From Rhizobium sp. R634 (GTDB lineage: Bacteria > Pseudomonadota > Alphaproteobacteria > Rhizobiales > Rhizobiaceae), in assembly GCF_002211305.1 (NCBI RefSeq), contig NZ_LOKW01000004.1:186001-250000 (forward strand): DNA of 64,000 bases, read 5' to 3'. The position numbers and the translations under genes are program-made. Positions 53,697 through 62,251 of this stretch are shown one piece after another (position 1 is the stretch's first letter; every line of letters starts with the position of its first letter). The notes beneath the pieces are model-generated. The model saw nothing but the letters and a program-made list of their open reading frames with translations. It searched no databases and was not told the origin of the DNA.

Positions 53697-54611
53697 TCAG
53701 GCCTCCATGTTCTTCCTCGGATCGTGTGGATGTGCCGCCGCCCATTCCTTCACCAGGGACGTCAGCCGCTCGTCAGGCTGATCGGGCAAGACGATCTTCA
53801 GGGAGACATAGACGTCGCCGTGCCCGCCGCCGCGTTTCGGAACGCCCTTGCCCTTGAGGCGCAGGACTTTTCCGGTGTTGGAATGAGGCGGCAGCGTCAG
53901 ATTGACGGGGCCTGAAGGCGTGGGGACGCGAACCTTGCCGCCGAGCACCGCTTCGCCGAGCGAAATCGGCAGCTCCAGGCGGATGTCGTCGCCGTCGCGC
54001 GTGAAGAAGCGGTGCGGGCGCACATGGATCTCGATGAGCGCATCGCCTGCCGGCCCGCCGCCAGCACCCGGCTCCCCCTTGCCGCGCAACCGCAAGGTTT
54101 GGCCGTCGCGCGTTCCCGGCGGGATCCCCACCTCCAGCGCGGGGCCATCCGGAAGCTTGACCTCGGTCCTGGTGCCGTTGATGGCCTCGAGAAAATCGAC
54201 CTCCATCGAAAAGCGCCGGTCCTGGCCTTGGCTGCGCGCCCGGCCGCCGCCGGTGCGGCGTGAAAAGAAGCTCGCAAAGATGTCGTCGGCATCGCCGAAG
54301 TCTGCGAAGCCGGCGTTGCTGCGATAGGGATTATCGGCGCCGCCGGCCGAGGCATAGTCGCGGTAATAGCTGCGCTGCGCCCGCTCGGCGCCCGTCATAT
54401 CGATCTCGCCGCGGTCGAAGCGCCCGCGCTTCTCTTCGTCGCTCAAAATCTCGTAGGCGGTCGAAATTTCCTTGAAACGCTCCTCGGCCTTCCTGTCGCC
54501 GGGGTTCAGATCGGGGTGCAATTTCTTGGCAAGCTTACGGAACGCGCTTTGAATATCCTTTTGCGACGCATCCCGCTTCACGCCCAGAAGCTCATAGGGA
54601 TCCTGGCTCAT
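53697..54611 (-). CDS. cbpA: DnaJ-class co-chaperone CbpA
   Basis: This 304-residue protein has a J-domain (residues 4-70) with His32-Pro33-Asp34, a glycine/arginine-rich linker, and two C-terminal substrate-binding domains, including GTRDGQTLRLRGKGEPG and GKVLRLKGKGVPKRGG. It has no zinc-finger domain, so it is CbpA-like rather than DnaJ. It stimulates DnaK under stress. cbpM follows directly. Confidence 0.93.
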   Translation of the reverse strand: MSQDPYELLGVKRDASQKDIQSAFRKLAKKLHPDLNPGDRKAEERFKEISTAYEILSDEEKRGRFDRGEIDMTGAERAQRSYYRDYASAGGADNPYRSNAGFADFGDADDIFASFFSRRTGGGRARSQGQDRRFSMEVDFLEAINGTRTEVKLPDGPALEVGIPPGTRDGQTLRLRGKGEPGAGGGPAGDALIEIHVRPHRFFTRDGDDIRLELPISLGEAVLGGKVRVPTPSGPVNLTLPPHSNTGKVLRLKGKGVPKRGGGHGDVYVSLKIVLPDQPDERLTSLVKEWAAAHPHDPRKNMEA

Positions 54612-54702
54612 GCATGTCTCCGCTCAGGCAGCCAATTCTGCCGTTGATTTGCCTGAAATATAGGTGGTCAGGGCGCCGGAGGGGAGGGGAGGCTGTGGAG
54701 AG

Positions 54703-55149
54703 CTACAACAGCGCTTCGTCTTCCTGCGGCTGATCGTGACGCCGATCGATGAGGACCGAGCAGCCCGCGTGGCGCACGACCTTCTCGACGATCGAGGAAA
54801 AGACGTAGTCGGTGATATCGGGGACATGCGATGACAGCAGGATGAGATCGGCCGATCTCTCCTTGGCGGCCGATATGAGCATGGAGGCCGCAACGCCGAT
54901 GCGAACCTCGACCGTTGCCGGAACACCCAATTCCCGACAGAGCGATACGAGCTTCCTTTCGGCGTCGGCCATCGCCGTCGTCTCGAATTGCTCCGGAAGA
55001 TCCATGAGGTGGCGGTGCGGAATATTCTCGACGACGTGCAGGACGACAATGCTGCCGCCTTGGTCCAACAGCGCCGCCGCCCGGCGGAGGAGGCGGATTG
55101 CCGTTTCCCGGGAACCCATGCCGATGCCGCAGATGATCGTCCGATACAT
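54703..55149 (-). CDS. Universal stress protein family, degenerate nucleotide-binding motif
   Basis: This 148-residue UspA-like protein begins YRTIICGIGMGSRE and has the conserved strand VVLHVVE. The C-terminal loop that usually reads G-x2-G-x9-G-S/T is here SSHVPDITDYVFSS, so ATP binding is doubtful. ATG 55149 fits the domain start. The FNR-type promoter at 55186-55227 indicates induction by low oxygen. cbpA follows after 91 bases. Confidence 0.84.
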   Translation of the reverse strand: MYRTIICGIGMGSRETAIRLLRRAAALLDQGGSIVVLHVVENIPHRHLMDLPEQFETTAMADAERKLVSLCRELGVPATVEVRIGVAASMLISAAKERSADLILLSSHVPDITDYVFSSIVEKVVRHAGCSVLIDRRHDQPQEDEALL

Positions 55150-55185
55150 TGAGTTCAATATCCCCGAATACGAATAGCCTCGCCG

Positions 55186-55227
55186 ATCATACCCGGCGCC
55201 GGCCACCTCTGCTTTGACCGATATCAA
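55186..55227 (-). promoter_or_regulatory. FNR/FixK-type box with class II promoter
   Basis: On the minus strand TTGATATCGGTCAA (55227-55214) matches TTGA-N6-TCAA. After exactly 22 bases comes TATGAT (55191-55186). This spacing places the box at -41.5, the standard position for activation by FNR, FnrN or FixK. The predicted start, near 55179, is 30 bases before the stress-protein ATG. Confidence 0.72.
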
Positions 55228-55353
55228 GCAGAAATGCCGCAACATCGCAACGCAGGAAGCGGCCATCCGGAAGGGCTCGGGCGGATCGTCGCAGTTGACG
55301 GCACGGCCGTCGGCAATAGCTTTACCGCGATATCGTCAATCATCGAGGTTCAC

Positions 55354-56217
55354 ATGGGCAATATCGCAATCATCGGATCGGGCGCGATGGGAAGCGCCGT
55401 CGCCAAACGGCTGATCGACCATGGCGCCACGGTACTGACCTATCTCGACGGCCGGAGCGAGCCGACGATCGCGCGAGCGCGGGCAGCCGGGATGATTCCG
55501 GTCGCGCTCAAAGAGCTGGCGAAGGCCGATCTGGTCCTGTCGATCGTTCCGCCGGCAGAAGCGATCAAGGTCGCCGAACAAGTCGCGGAAATATCACTGG
55601 AGAATCCCGCGCCGCCGCCCTTCATCGACCTCAATGCGATTGCGCCGAAAACGATGCAGGCATTGGCGGCGCGGTTCGAAGGCAGCCGGGTAGAAGTCCT
55701 CGATGGCGCCATCATCGGCGGTCCGCCGGTTGCCGGCAAATCAGGTCCGACACTCTATATCAGCGGCGATAGCGCGGAGCGGAGCCGGCTGCTTGAGAAA
55801 CATGGCTTGAAAGTCCGCAGGCTCGCTGGACCGCTCGGCGCGGCATCCGCGCTGAAGATGTGTTATGCCGGCATCAACAAGGGATTTGCAGGGCTTGGTG
55901 CCGCAATGCTGCTCGCCGCATCGCGCTCGGGGGCCGCCGAGAGCCTGAAGGCCGAGCTCGCCGAAAGCCTTCCCGATATCGAGCGCAAGCTTTCGAAGTC
56001 CATTCCCGACATGTATCCGAAGGCCTATCGTTGGGTTGCCGAAATGCAGGAGATCGCCGATTTCCTCGGAGAGGACGATCCGGCGGCGACGATTTTTCGG
56101 GGTATGGCCGGTCTTTTCTCCCGGCTGGCGGCGGATGTGGACGGCGACCGCGCCCTCGTCAGGCAGTTGCACAAGGTCCTCGCACCGTCGGAAACCGGCG
56201 CGATGGTCATGCCTTAG
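55354..56217 (+). CDS. NAD(P)-dependent 6-phosphogluconate-dehydrogenase-like protein (DUF1932 type)
   Basis: This 287-residue protein has an N-terminal Rossmann domain with IAIIGSGAMGSAVAKRL and a helical C-terminal domain of the kind called DUF1932. The segment LDGAIIGGPP near residue 119 and the lysine-containing LKMCYAGINKG near residue 168 match the hydroxyacid dehydrogenase pattern. ATG 55354 follows GAGG; an earlier frame start at 55234 adds unconserved sequence. The substrate is unknown. Confidence 0.82.
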   Translation: MGNIAIIGSGAMGSAVAKRLIDHGATVLTYLDGRSEPTIARARAAGMIPVALKELAKADLVLSIVPPAEAIKVAEQVAEISLENPAPPPFIDLNAIAPKTMQALAARFEGSRVEVLDGAIIGGPPVAGKSGPTLYISGDSAERSRLLEKHGLKVRRLAGPLGAASALKMCYAGINKGFAGLGAAMLLAASRSGAAESLKAELAESLPDIERKLSKSIPDMYPKAYRWVAEMQEIADFLGEDDPAATIFRGMAGLFSRLAADVDGDRALVRQLHKVLAPSETGAMVMP

Positions 56218-56221
56218 AGCC

Positions 56222-56255
56222 GCTGCCGGCACCTCGCGAGAGAGGCGCCGGCAGC
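56222..56255. terminator. Bidirectional terminator hairpin
   Basis: GCTGCCGGC (56222-56230) pairs with GCCGGCAGC (56247-56255). One mismatch follows, then CCTC/GAGG pairing around a 6-base loop. It lies between two convergent genes, 5 bases after one stop. It lacks a T-run, so it may act mainly as a 3'-end stabiliser. Confidence 0.55.
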
Positions 56256-56281
56256 TGGGACTCGGCCGGTCCAAGCCACGC

Positions 56282-57106
56282 CTATATCTTGGTGAAGTCC
56301 TCGACCTGCGCACGGATCGCGATCTCGGTCGGCAGCCGCTCCATCGAACTTGCGCCGTAGAAGCCGTTGCAGCCCTTGCAGCGGGCGAGCACATAGGCGG
56401 CATCCGCCGGCATGGAGATCGGGCCGCCATGGCAGAGGACGATGACGTCGTCGCGCACCGACCGCGCGGCATCGGCCCATGCATCGATTTTCTCCACGCA
56501 TCCGTCGAGCGTCAGCGCCGTTTCGGCGCCGATCGCGCCGCCCGTGGTCAGGCCGAGATGGCAGACGACGATATCGGCGCCGGCTTTGGTCATGGCGCCG
56601 GCGTCCTCGCTGCTGAAGACATAAGGGGTCGTCAGCATGTCCTTGGCGTGGGCGCGGGCGATGACGTCGATCTCAAGATCGAAGCCCATACCGGTTTCTT
56701 CGAGATTGGCGCGGAAAGTGCCGTCGATCAGCCCGACCGTGGGAAAATTCTGGATGCCGGCAAAACCCATCGCCTTCAACTCGTCGAGGAAGTGATCGGG
56801 CAGCATGAAGGGATCGGTGCCGTTGACGCCGGCCAGCACCGGTGTGTGGCGCACGATCGGCAGAACCTCGCGGCCCATCTCCTTGACGATCTCATTGGCA
56901 TTGCCATAAGCGAGCAGGCCGGCCAGCGAGCCGCGCCCGGCCATGCGGTAGCGCCCGGAATTGTAGATTACGATCAGGTCGATGCCGCCGGCCTCCTCGC
57001 TCTTGGCGGAAAGGCCGGTGCCGGCGCCGCCGCCGACGATCGGCCGGCCCTCGGCGATCTTGCGGCGAAGCTTGTTGAGAATGTCGTTTCTGTCGATACG
57101 GGTCAA
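56282..57106 (-). CDS. TIM-barrel protein of the Tm-1 C-terminal / PEP-hydrolase-like family
   Basis: This 274-residue TIM barrel starts with a typical [19 protein letters not shown] region and contains [13 protein letters not shown] near residue 116 and [13 protein letters not shown] near 182. It belongs to a family annotated as phosphoenolpyruvate hydrolase-like or signal transduction TIM barrel. Its start overlaps the end of the upstream gene by 4 bases. In tomato Tm-1 the same two domains occur in one protein, so the two bacterial products probably form a complex or pathway. The reaction is unknown. Confidence 0.8.
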   Translation of the reverse strand: MTRIDRNDILNKLRRKIAEGRPIVGGGAGTGLSAKSEEAGGIDLIVIYNSGRYRMAGRGSLAGLLAYGNANEIVKEMGREVLPIVRHTPVLAGVNGTDPFMLPDHFLDELKAMGFAGIQNFPTVGLIDGTFRANLEETGMGFDLEIDVIARAHAKDMLTTPYVFSSEDAGAMTKAGADIVVCHLGLTTGGAIGAETALTLDGCVEKIDAWADAARSVRDDVIVLCHGGPISMPADAAYVLARCKGCNGFYGASSMERLPTEIAIRAQVEDFTKI

Positions 57107-58314
57107 AATTTCCTCCTTGAGGCATGGATGTCATGGAAGTTGGCGGCGAGTGCCGCGGCGAATTCCGGGCTGTTGATATGGGCGTCGATCTCGACGAGTC
57201 GCCTGTTCGGCGCATCGCGCCAGCCGTCGCGGATGGCTGAAAACAGCGCCGCGTCGGCTTGCGGATCGTGGAACGGCTGACCGGCTGCGTCGATGGCCGA
57301 AACGCCCTGGAGCGGCAGCAGGAAACGGACCGGACCCCGCATGCGGTTGAGCCTTTCGACGATGAAGGCGCCGATCCGGCCGTTTTCCTCCGGCGTGGTG
57401 CGCATCAGCGTCACCTGTGCATTATGGACGTGAAGCCTGCGGTCGCGGAAAGGTGCCGGCACGGTTTCCCGCGCGCCGAAATTGACCATGTCGACGGCAC
57501 CGACCGAGCCGACATAGGGCAGGCCGGTGCGGATGATGGCGCCGAAGCGATCCTCGGTGGCCGGAAAGACACCGCCGACGAGGAGATCGGGAACCTCCGT
57601 CGTCGTCACATCGATCACGCCCTGCAGCAGGCCGGAATCGGCAAGTTTCTCCATCGACTGGCCGCCGACGCCCGTCGCATGGAAGACATAGATTTCATGC
57701 GTCTTGCCGAGCGTCTCGCGCACCTGCGTGACGCAGGCCGTGGTGACGCCGAACATGGTCATGCCGATACCCGGCCGATCGTCGCTCGAAGCGGGAATGG
57801 GGTTGCTGGCCATGCCGGCCGCCGCGTTCGCCGCATTGCCGATCACCTTGCGCGAGATCGCGTTCAGGCCGGCGACGTCGACGACCGAATACATCATGGT
57901 CAGATCGTTCGGTCCGACATAGGGCGCGACATTGCCTGAGGCGACTGTCGAGACCATCAGTTTCGGCAGGCCGATCGGAAGCGAGCGCATCGCCTCCGTC
58001 ACCAGCGCGGTATTGCCGGTTCCGCCGAGGCCGAGAACGGCGCCGATGTCATCCCGCGATCTGAGGAACGCCGTCAGCGCCTTGGCCATCGCCGAGACCG
58101 CCGTTCCCCGATCCGTCTGCCCGAGCACGGCCGGCGCACCCTCGGGATGAAATTCCGCGACTTCGCGCGCCCGGATATCGGCGCCTGCACCCTCCCCAAG
58201 CGTGCCGACATCGACCAGCACAGCATCGGCGCCGGCGGCACGGACCACCTCCCCGGCGTAGTTCAGTTCCGCTTCCTTGGTATCACAGGTGCCGACGACA
58301 TAGACCTTTCCCAT
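57103..58314 (-). CDS. Tm-1-like ATP-binding protein (UPF0261 family)
   Basis: This 403-residue protein is a complete UPF0261 member. The N-terminal [14 protein letters not shown] and [15 protein letters not shown] near residue 94 are characteristic, and [14 protein letters not shown] near residue 188 begins the second half. The family is homologous to the N-terminal half of tomato Tm-1, which binds ATP. ATG 58314 follows GAGGAGG. It is divergent from a GntR regulator that probably controls it. Confidence 0.84.
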   Translation of the reverse strand: MGKVYVVGTCDTKEAELNYAGEVVRAAGADAVLVDVGTLGEGAGADIRAREVAEFHPEGAPAVLGQTDRGTAVSAMAKALTAFLRSRDDIGAVLGLGGTGNTALVTEAMRSLPIGLPKLMVSTVASGNVAPYVGPNDLTMMYSVVDVAGLNAISRKVIGNAANAAAGMASNPIPASSDDRPGIGMTMFGVTTACVTQVRETLGKTHEIYVFHATGVGGQSMEKLADSGLLQGVIDVTTTEVPDLLVGGVFPATEDRFGAIIRTGLPYVGSVGAVDMVNFGARETVPAPFRDRRLHVHNAQVTLMRTTPEENGRIGAFIVERLNRMRGPVRFLLPLQGVSAIDAAGQPFHDPQADAALFSAIRDGWRDAPNRRLVEIDAHINSPEFAAALAANFHDIHASRRKF

Positions 58315-58371
58315 TGGTTTTCCTCCTCTTTTTGAACTTTCTCTGTGTGTGTCTCGATAAAATTCCCGATT

Positions 58372-58412
58372 TTGTATTTTCCATATTGTATATTCTTTCG
58401 TATATTGCATAC
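58372..58412. promoter_or_regulatory. AT-rich repeated half-sites, probable GntR operator region
   Basis: TTGTAT occurs at 58372-58377 and 58386-58391, and GTAT-N5-ATAC forms an imperfect palindrome at 58400-58412. They lie between the divergent UPF0261 and GntR genes. FadR-type GntR regulators commonly bind short AT-rich palindromes of this kind. Confidence 0.45.
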
Positions 58413-58445
58413 TTAAGTCACGAACGCCAGACGGAAATGGAGACC

Positions 58446-59099
58446 ATGAACGCACCGCGCCACCTCACCCTTCGCGAGCGGATCTACGAGGAAATCGTTC
58501 GCCTGATCGTCTCCGGCGAACTGCCGAGCGGCGTGTCGATCGATGAAAAGGAACTGACGGAACGCCTGCAGGTCAGCCGCACGCCGTTCCGCGAGGCGAT
58601 CGGCACGCTGGCCAAGGAAGGGCTGATCGAGATCAAGCCCTATCGCGGCTTCTTCGTGCGCAGCTTCACGCCGAAGGAGATCGACGATCTCTACAATCTG
58701 CGCAAGACGCTCGAATGCTTCGCCGTCGAGCTCGCCGTCCCGCAGATGAGCGACCGGCATATTTCAGGCTTCGAACGCATCCTGGACGAGGCGGTGGCGG
58801 CGCTGCGCCGCGGCGACATGGAGACCTACGGCATTCGCGACAAGGAATTTCACGAGACCATCGCCGAGCTTTCGGGAAGCCTGCCGCTGATCGAGACGCT
58901 GGCGCGGCTGGCGCTGCAGATCCAGATCTGCCGCTCGATCGCCAATGAGAGCCGCGACTTGGCCGAAAGGGCGGCCGAGGAGCGCGATCAGATCCTGCAG
59001 GCTTTCCGGGCGCGCGACATTGGCCGCGCGAAGGCGCTGATGCACGCGCATATCAGCGACGTCCAGCAGGCGGTCATGGCGCGGTTTCAGAAGGGTTAG
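58446..59099 (+). CDS. GntR-family regulator, FadR/FCD subfamily
   Basis: This regulator of about 217 residues has a winged helix-turn-helix ([19 protein letters not shown], then [19 protein letters not shown]) and a helical FCD ligand domain with the metal-type residues in DKEFHETIA near residue 135. ATG 58446 and ATG 58437 are both possible. It lies between divergent genes and directly upstream of the importer operon, so it may control both. Confidence 0.88.
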   Translation: MNAPRHLTLRERIYEEIVRLIVSGELPSGVSIDEKELTERLQVSRTPFREAIGTLAKEGLIEIKPYRGFFVRSFTPKEIDDLYNLRKTLECFAVELAVPQMSDRHISGFERILDEAVAALRRGDMETYGIRDKEFHETIAELSGSLPLIETLARLALQIQICRSIANESRDLAERAAEERDQILQAFRARDIGRAKALMHAHISDVQQAVMARFQKG

Positions 59100-59110
59100 C
59101 CGAGAACGTG

Positions 59111-59132
59111 AAGGAGAGGGAGGTCTCCTTTT
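59111..59132 (+). terminator. Small hairpin with T-run after the GntR gene
   Basis: AAGGAGA (59111-59117) and TCTCCTT (59124-59130) form a 7-bp stem with a GGGAGG loop, ending in TTTT. It may partly terminate transcription from the regulator gene before the binding-protein gene. Confidence 0.4.
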
Positions 59133-59176
59133 CAACAGTAAAAACGTGGCCGAGGAGAGGCCCGGAGGAGGGAACA

Positions 59177-60430
59177 ATGTTGAAATTTCTTGCCCGCAGT
59201 ACGGCACTGGCGGCGATGCTTGCCGCAAGTTCGCTGGCGCATGCCGAGACCCTGAATATGTGGGGTCCGGAACAGATCACCGAACCGCTGGTCGCGCAGC
59301 TCTGGAACGGCATCAAGGCCGATTTCGAAAAGGCCAATCCCGGCGTGACCGTCGAGTTCATGCCGCCGACCGGAACGATCAGCAACGGTGCGGTGCAGGC
59401 GGCGATCCAGTCGGATGCCGGCCCCGACGTGATCCTCACCAATTCAGGCATCGGCCGCATCAGCGTTGTCAAGAACGCCAAGCAGGTGATCCCGCTCACC
59501 GAGCAATATGAAAAGCGCGGCTGGAAGGACCAGATCTATCCCTGGCTCTACACCGAGCTGAAGGGCCAGTTCGGCGGTGAGATCTACGAGGTTCCCGACG
59601 GCCTCGATGCGTTGGGCATCTGGTATCACAAGGATATTTTCGAGCAGGCGGGCTGGAAGATCCCGGCGAGCTGGAGCGAATTCGAAACGCTGATGAAAGC
59701 GATCGAGGAGACCGGCGTACAGCCGATCGCCATCGGCCCGCGCACGCCGGGCAGCGCCGGCCATCTCTTCGGCAACCTGCTGCAATCGGCAAGCGGCAAG
59801 GAGGTGATCGGCAAGGCGCTGCGCCGTGAGATCGCCTGGGACGACCCATCGGTCGCCGCCGGCGCCATCCGGCTGCAGAAGCTGGTCGAGGCGGGCTACA
59901 TCAAGAAGGAAATGGCGGGTCTCGATCTCGATGGCGCCTCGCGCCTCTGGTTCAACAAACGCGCGGCCATGTTCGTCGCCGGCCCCTGGTTCACCGCCAA
60001 TGCCCGCAAGGCAGGCTATGACCTCACTAACGCCGGCTATGCGCCGATGCCTTCCGACATCAAGGGCGCGGCGATGCCGACCGGCGGCGTTGGCTGGAGC
60101 TGGCTGGTGCCCGTCAACTCCAAGCAGCCGGAACTCGCGATGAAATGGATCGACTTCATGCTGTCGGACGCGGTGATGAAGAAACGCGCCCAGGATCCGG
60201 CAAGCACGATGATCTATCCGCGCGAAATCCCCGGCGTCGAACCTCCGACGCCAGTGCTCAAGGATATCTTCGCGGCCGCGGCCAGCGGCGTCGGCTACAA
60301 TCCGAGCGTCTATCTGCCGGGCACCGTGCTCGACACCTATTTCCAGGTCATCCAGGGCCTGATCTCCGGCCAGATCGGCGGCGAGGAAGGCATGAAGCAG
60401 ATCCAGGCCAAAATGGCAGAGGCGAAATAG
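59177..60430 (+). CDS. ABC transporter periplasmic binding protein, family 1
   Basis: This 417-residue family-1 binding protein has a signal peptide ending LAHA-ET. It shows patterns such as SDAGPDVILTNSGIG near residue 77, DGLDALGIWYHKDIFEQAGW near 142 and FVAGPWFTANA near 271. GGAGGAGGGAAC precedes ATG 59177. It delivers a sugar or sugar-acid-like ligand to the permeases encoded downstream. Confidence 0.9.
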   Translation: MLKFLARSTALAAMLAASSLAHAETLNMWGPEQITEPLVAQLWNGIKADFEKANPGVTVEFMPPTGTISNGAVQAAIQSDAGPDVILTNSGIGRISVVKNAKQVIPLTEQYEKRGWKDQIYPWLYTELKGQFGGEIYEVPDGLDALGIWYHKDIFEQAGWKIPASWSEFETLMKAIEETGVQPIAIGPRTPGSAGHLFGNLLQSASGKEVIGKALRREIAWDDPSVAAGAIRLQKLVEAGYIKKEMAGLDLDGASRLWFNKRAAMFVAGPWFTANARKAGYDLTNAGYAPMPSDIKGAAMPTGGVGWSWLVPVNSKQPELAMKWIDFMLSDAVMKKRAQDPASTMIYPREIPGVEPPTPVLKDIFAAAASGVGYNPSVYLPGTVLDTYFQVIQGLISGQIGGEEGMKQIQAKMAEAK

Positions 60431-60495
60431 TGGTCATTCCAGAAACGCCCGGAAGCAAGGTCGTGGCTCCTCTCAGGGATGCGCCTGCCGTGGCG

Positions 60496-60528
60496 GGACA
60501 TACGGGCGGCCTGTCCGCCCGTATGTCC
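60496..60528 (+). promoter_or_regulatory. 14-bp perfect inverted repeat covering the permease start codon
   Basis: Left arm 60496-60509 and right arm 60515-60528 pair perfectly over 14 bp with a 5-base loop. The right arm contains ATG 60523, the probable permease start. In RNA the hairpin would hide that start and also mark the 3' end of the binding-protein message. Confidence 0.6.
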
Positions 60529-61425
60529 AAACGCCGGACGGCCAGGTCAGCTTCGCCCGACGGCGATGCCGGCACCGCATTCTGGCTGATGGCGCCGGCG
60601 CTCGGCCTCTATGCCGTCTTCACGCTGTTGCCGATCGCCGCCACTTTCTGGCTGAGCTTCAACAGCTCGGCCGGCTTCAACACCTCGGCGAGCTTCGTCG
60701 GCCTCGGCAATTATGCCAAGGCGGCGCATGATCCGATCGTCTGGAAGAGCCTGGTCCATACCTTCGTCTGGCTGGCCTATCATGTGGTGATGGCGGGCGG
60801 TCTCGGACTGCTGCTGGCGCTCGCCGTCAGCCGGCTGAGGATCACCCAGGTCTTCTTCCGCACCGCGTTCTTTCTGCCGCATCTGGTGTCGCTGGCCGTG
60901 GTCGGCGTCATCTGGGCCAATATCTACGATCCGTTTTTCGGCCTGCTGAATACGGCGCTGACGCGGATCGGGCTCGGCGCCTTCACGCAGGGCTGGCTTT
61001 CCGATCCGGCGCTGGTGCTCTTTTCCGTCAATCTCGCAAGCTCCTGGCAGGGTTTCGGCCTCTACATGCTGCTCTTCATCGCCGGCCTGCAGAATATCGA
61101 CCGTTCGCTCTACGACGCGGCTGAGGTGGACGGCGCCAACGCATTCCAGAAGCTGATCCATGTAACACTGCCGGGGCTTCGCGAGGTGACGACCTTCGTC
61201 GTCTCGCTGGCGATGATCAACGGCCTGAAGGGCTTCGCCACGGTCTTCGTCATGACCAACGGCGGGCCGTTCTACCAGAGCGAACTGATCACCACCTATA
61301 TTTACCGGCTTGCCTTCCAGTCCCAGGATCACGGACTTGCGGCGGTGCTCTGCATCCTGCTGAGCCTGCTGGCGATCGCCATCACCATCGTCTTCAACCG
61401 CTGGCGCGCGAGGCTTTCCCAATGA
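60523..61425 (+). CDS. ABC sugar permease, MalF/UgpA-like
   Basis: This permease of about 300 residues has a first helix near residues 19-41 and the EAA motif AAEVDGANAFQKLIHVTLP near residue 201. ATG 60523 gives the usual length. GTG 60430, just at the binding-protein stop, is in frame and has GAGG upstream, so a 331-residue form is also possible, but its added region encodes a hairpin rather than protein-like sequence. It overlaps the next permease gene. Confidence 0.85.
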   Translation: MSKRRTARSASPDGDAGTAFWLMAPALGLYAVFTLLPIAATFWLSFNSSAGFNTSASFVGLGNYAKAAHDPIVWKSLVHTFVWLAYHVVMAGGLGLLLALAVSRLRITQVFFRTAFFLPHLVSLAVVGVIWANIYDPFFGLLNTALTRIGLGAFTQGWLSDPALVLFSVNLASSWQGFGLYMLLFIAGLQNIDRSLYDAAEVDGANAFQKLIHVTLPGLREVTTFVVSLAMINGLKGFATVFVMTNGGPFYQSELITTYIYRLAFQSQDHGLAAVLCILLSLLAIAITIVFNRWRARLSQ

Positions 61426-62249
61426 GTGTGCGCAATCGCGAATGGCCGGTGGCGCTGGCGCTGACCCCTGTTCTGATCCTGATCCTCGCTCCCTTCGTCT
61501 GGCTGCTGGTCTCGAGTTTCAAGACCGAGGCCGAGATCGGCAGGGCCGATCCCTTCACCTGGCCCGCCGACCCGATGTGGCGGAACTATCTGGACGCCTG
61601 GCAGATCGGCGGCTTCGGCGACCTCGTCGGCAACAGCCTCATCAACCTCGTCGGCGTCGTCGTCCTGTCGCTGATCACCTGCGCGCCGGCCGGCTATGCG
61701 CTCGCCAAGATCCGCTTTCCCGGCCGGGAATGGCTGTTCTACGCCTTCATCCTCGGCCTCACCGTGCCGGTCCAGGCGATCGTCATCCCGCTCTACCAGG
61801 TGCTATTCGGGCTGAACCTCGTCAACACGCTGGCAGGTATCGTGCTGGTGCAGGTCAGCAACGGCATTCCCTTCGGCATCTTCCTGATGCGGAGCTTCTT
61901 CATCGGCGTGCCGGATGATCTGATCGAGGCCGCCAAGATCGACGGCGCTTCGCATTCCCAGATCCTCACCAAGGTCTTTCTGCCGATCTCCACGCCGGCG
62001 GTGCAGGCGCTCGTCATCATCAGCGCGCTCTCCACCTGGAACGATTTTTTCCTGCCACTGATCGTGCTGATCAGCCCCGAGGTGCAGACCCTGCCGCTCG
62101 GGCTGGTGCGTTTCGCCAGCACCTACGCCTCCGATTACCGGCTGGTCTTCTCAGGCACCGTCATTTCGTTCCTGCCGATCATTCTTCTCTACATCCTGAT
62201 GCAGCGCCGCTTCACCGAGGGGCTGACGCAGGGAGCAATCAAGGGCTGA
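61422..62249 (+). CDS. ABC sugar permease, MalG/UgpE-like
   Basis: This 275-residue inner-membrane protein has six helices and the EAA motif AAKIDGASHSQILTKVFLP near residue 169. It starts at ATG 61422 inside the preceding stop (ATGA) and ends 2 bases before the dehydrogenase gene. Confidence 0.9.
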   Translation: MSVRNREWPVALALTPVLILILAPFVWLLVSSFKTEAEIGRADPFTWPADPMWRNYLDAWQIGGFGDLVGNSLINLVGVVVLSLITCAPAGYALAKIRFPGREWLFYAFILGLTVPVQAIVIPLYQVLFGLNLVNTLAGIVLVQVSNGIPFGIFLMRSFFIGVPDDLIEAAKIDGASHSQILTKVFLPISTPAVQALVIISALSTWNDFFLPLIVLISPEVQTLPLGLVRFASTYASDYRLVFSGTVISFLPIILLYILMQRRFTEGLTQGAIKG

Positions 62250-62251
62250 CC

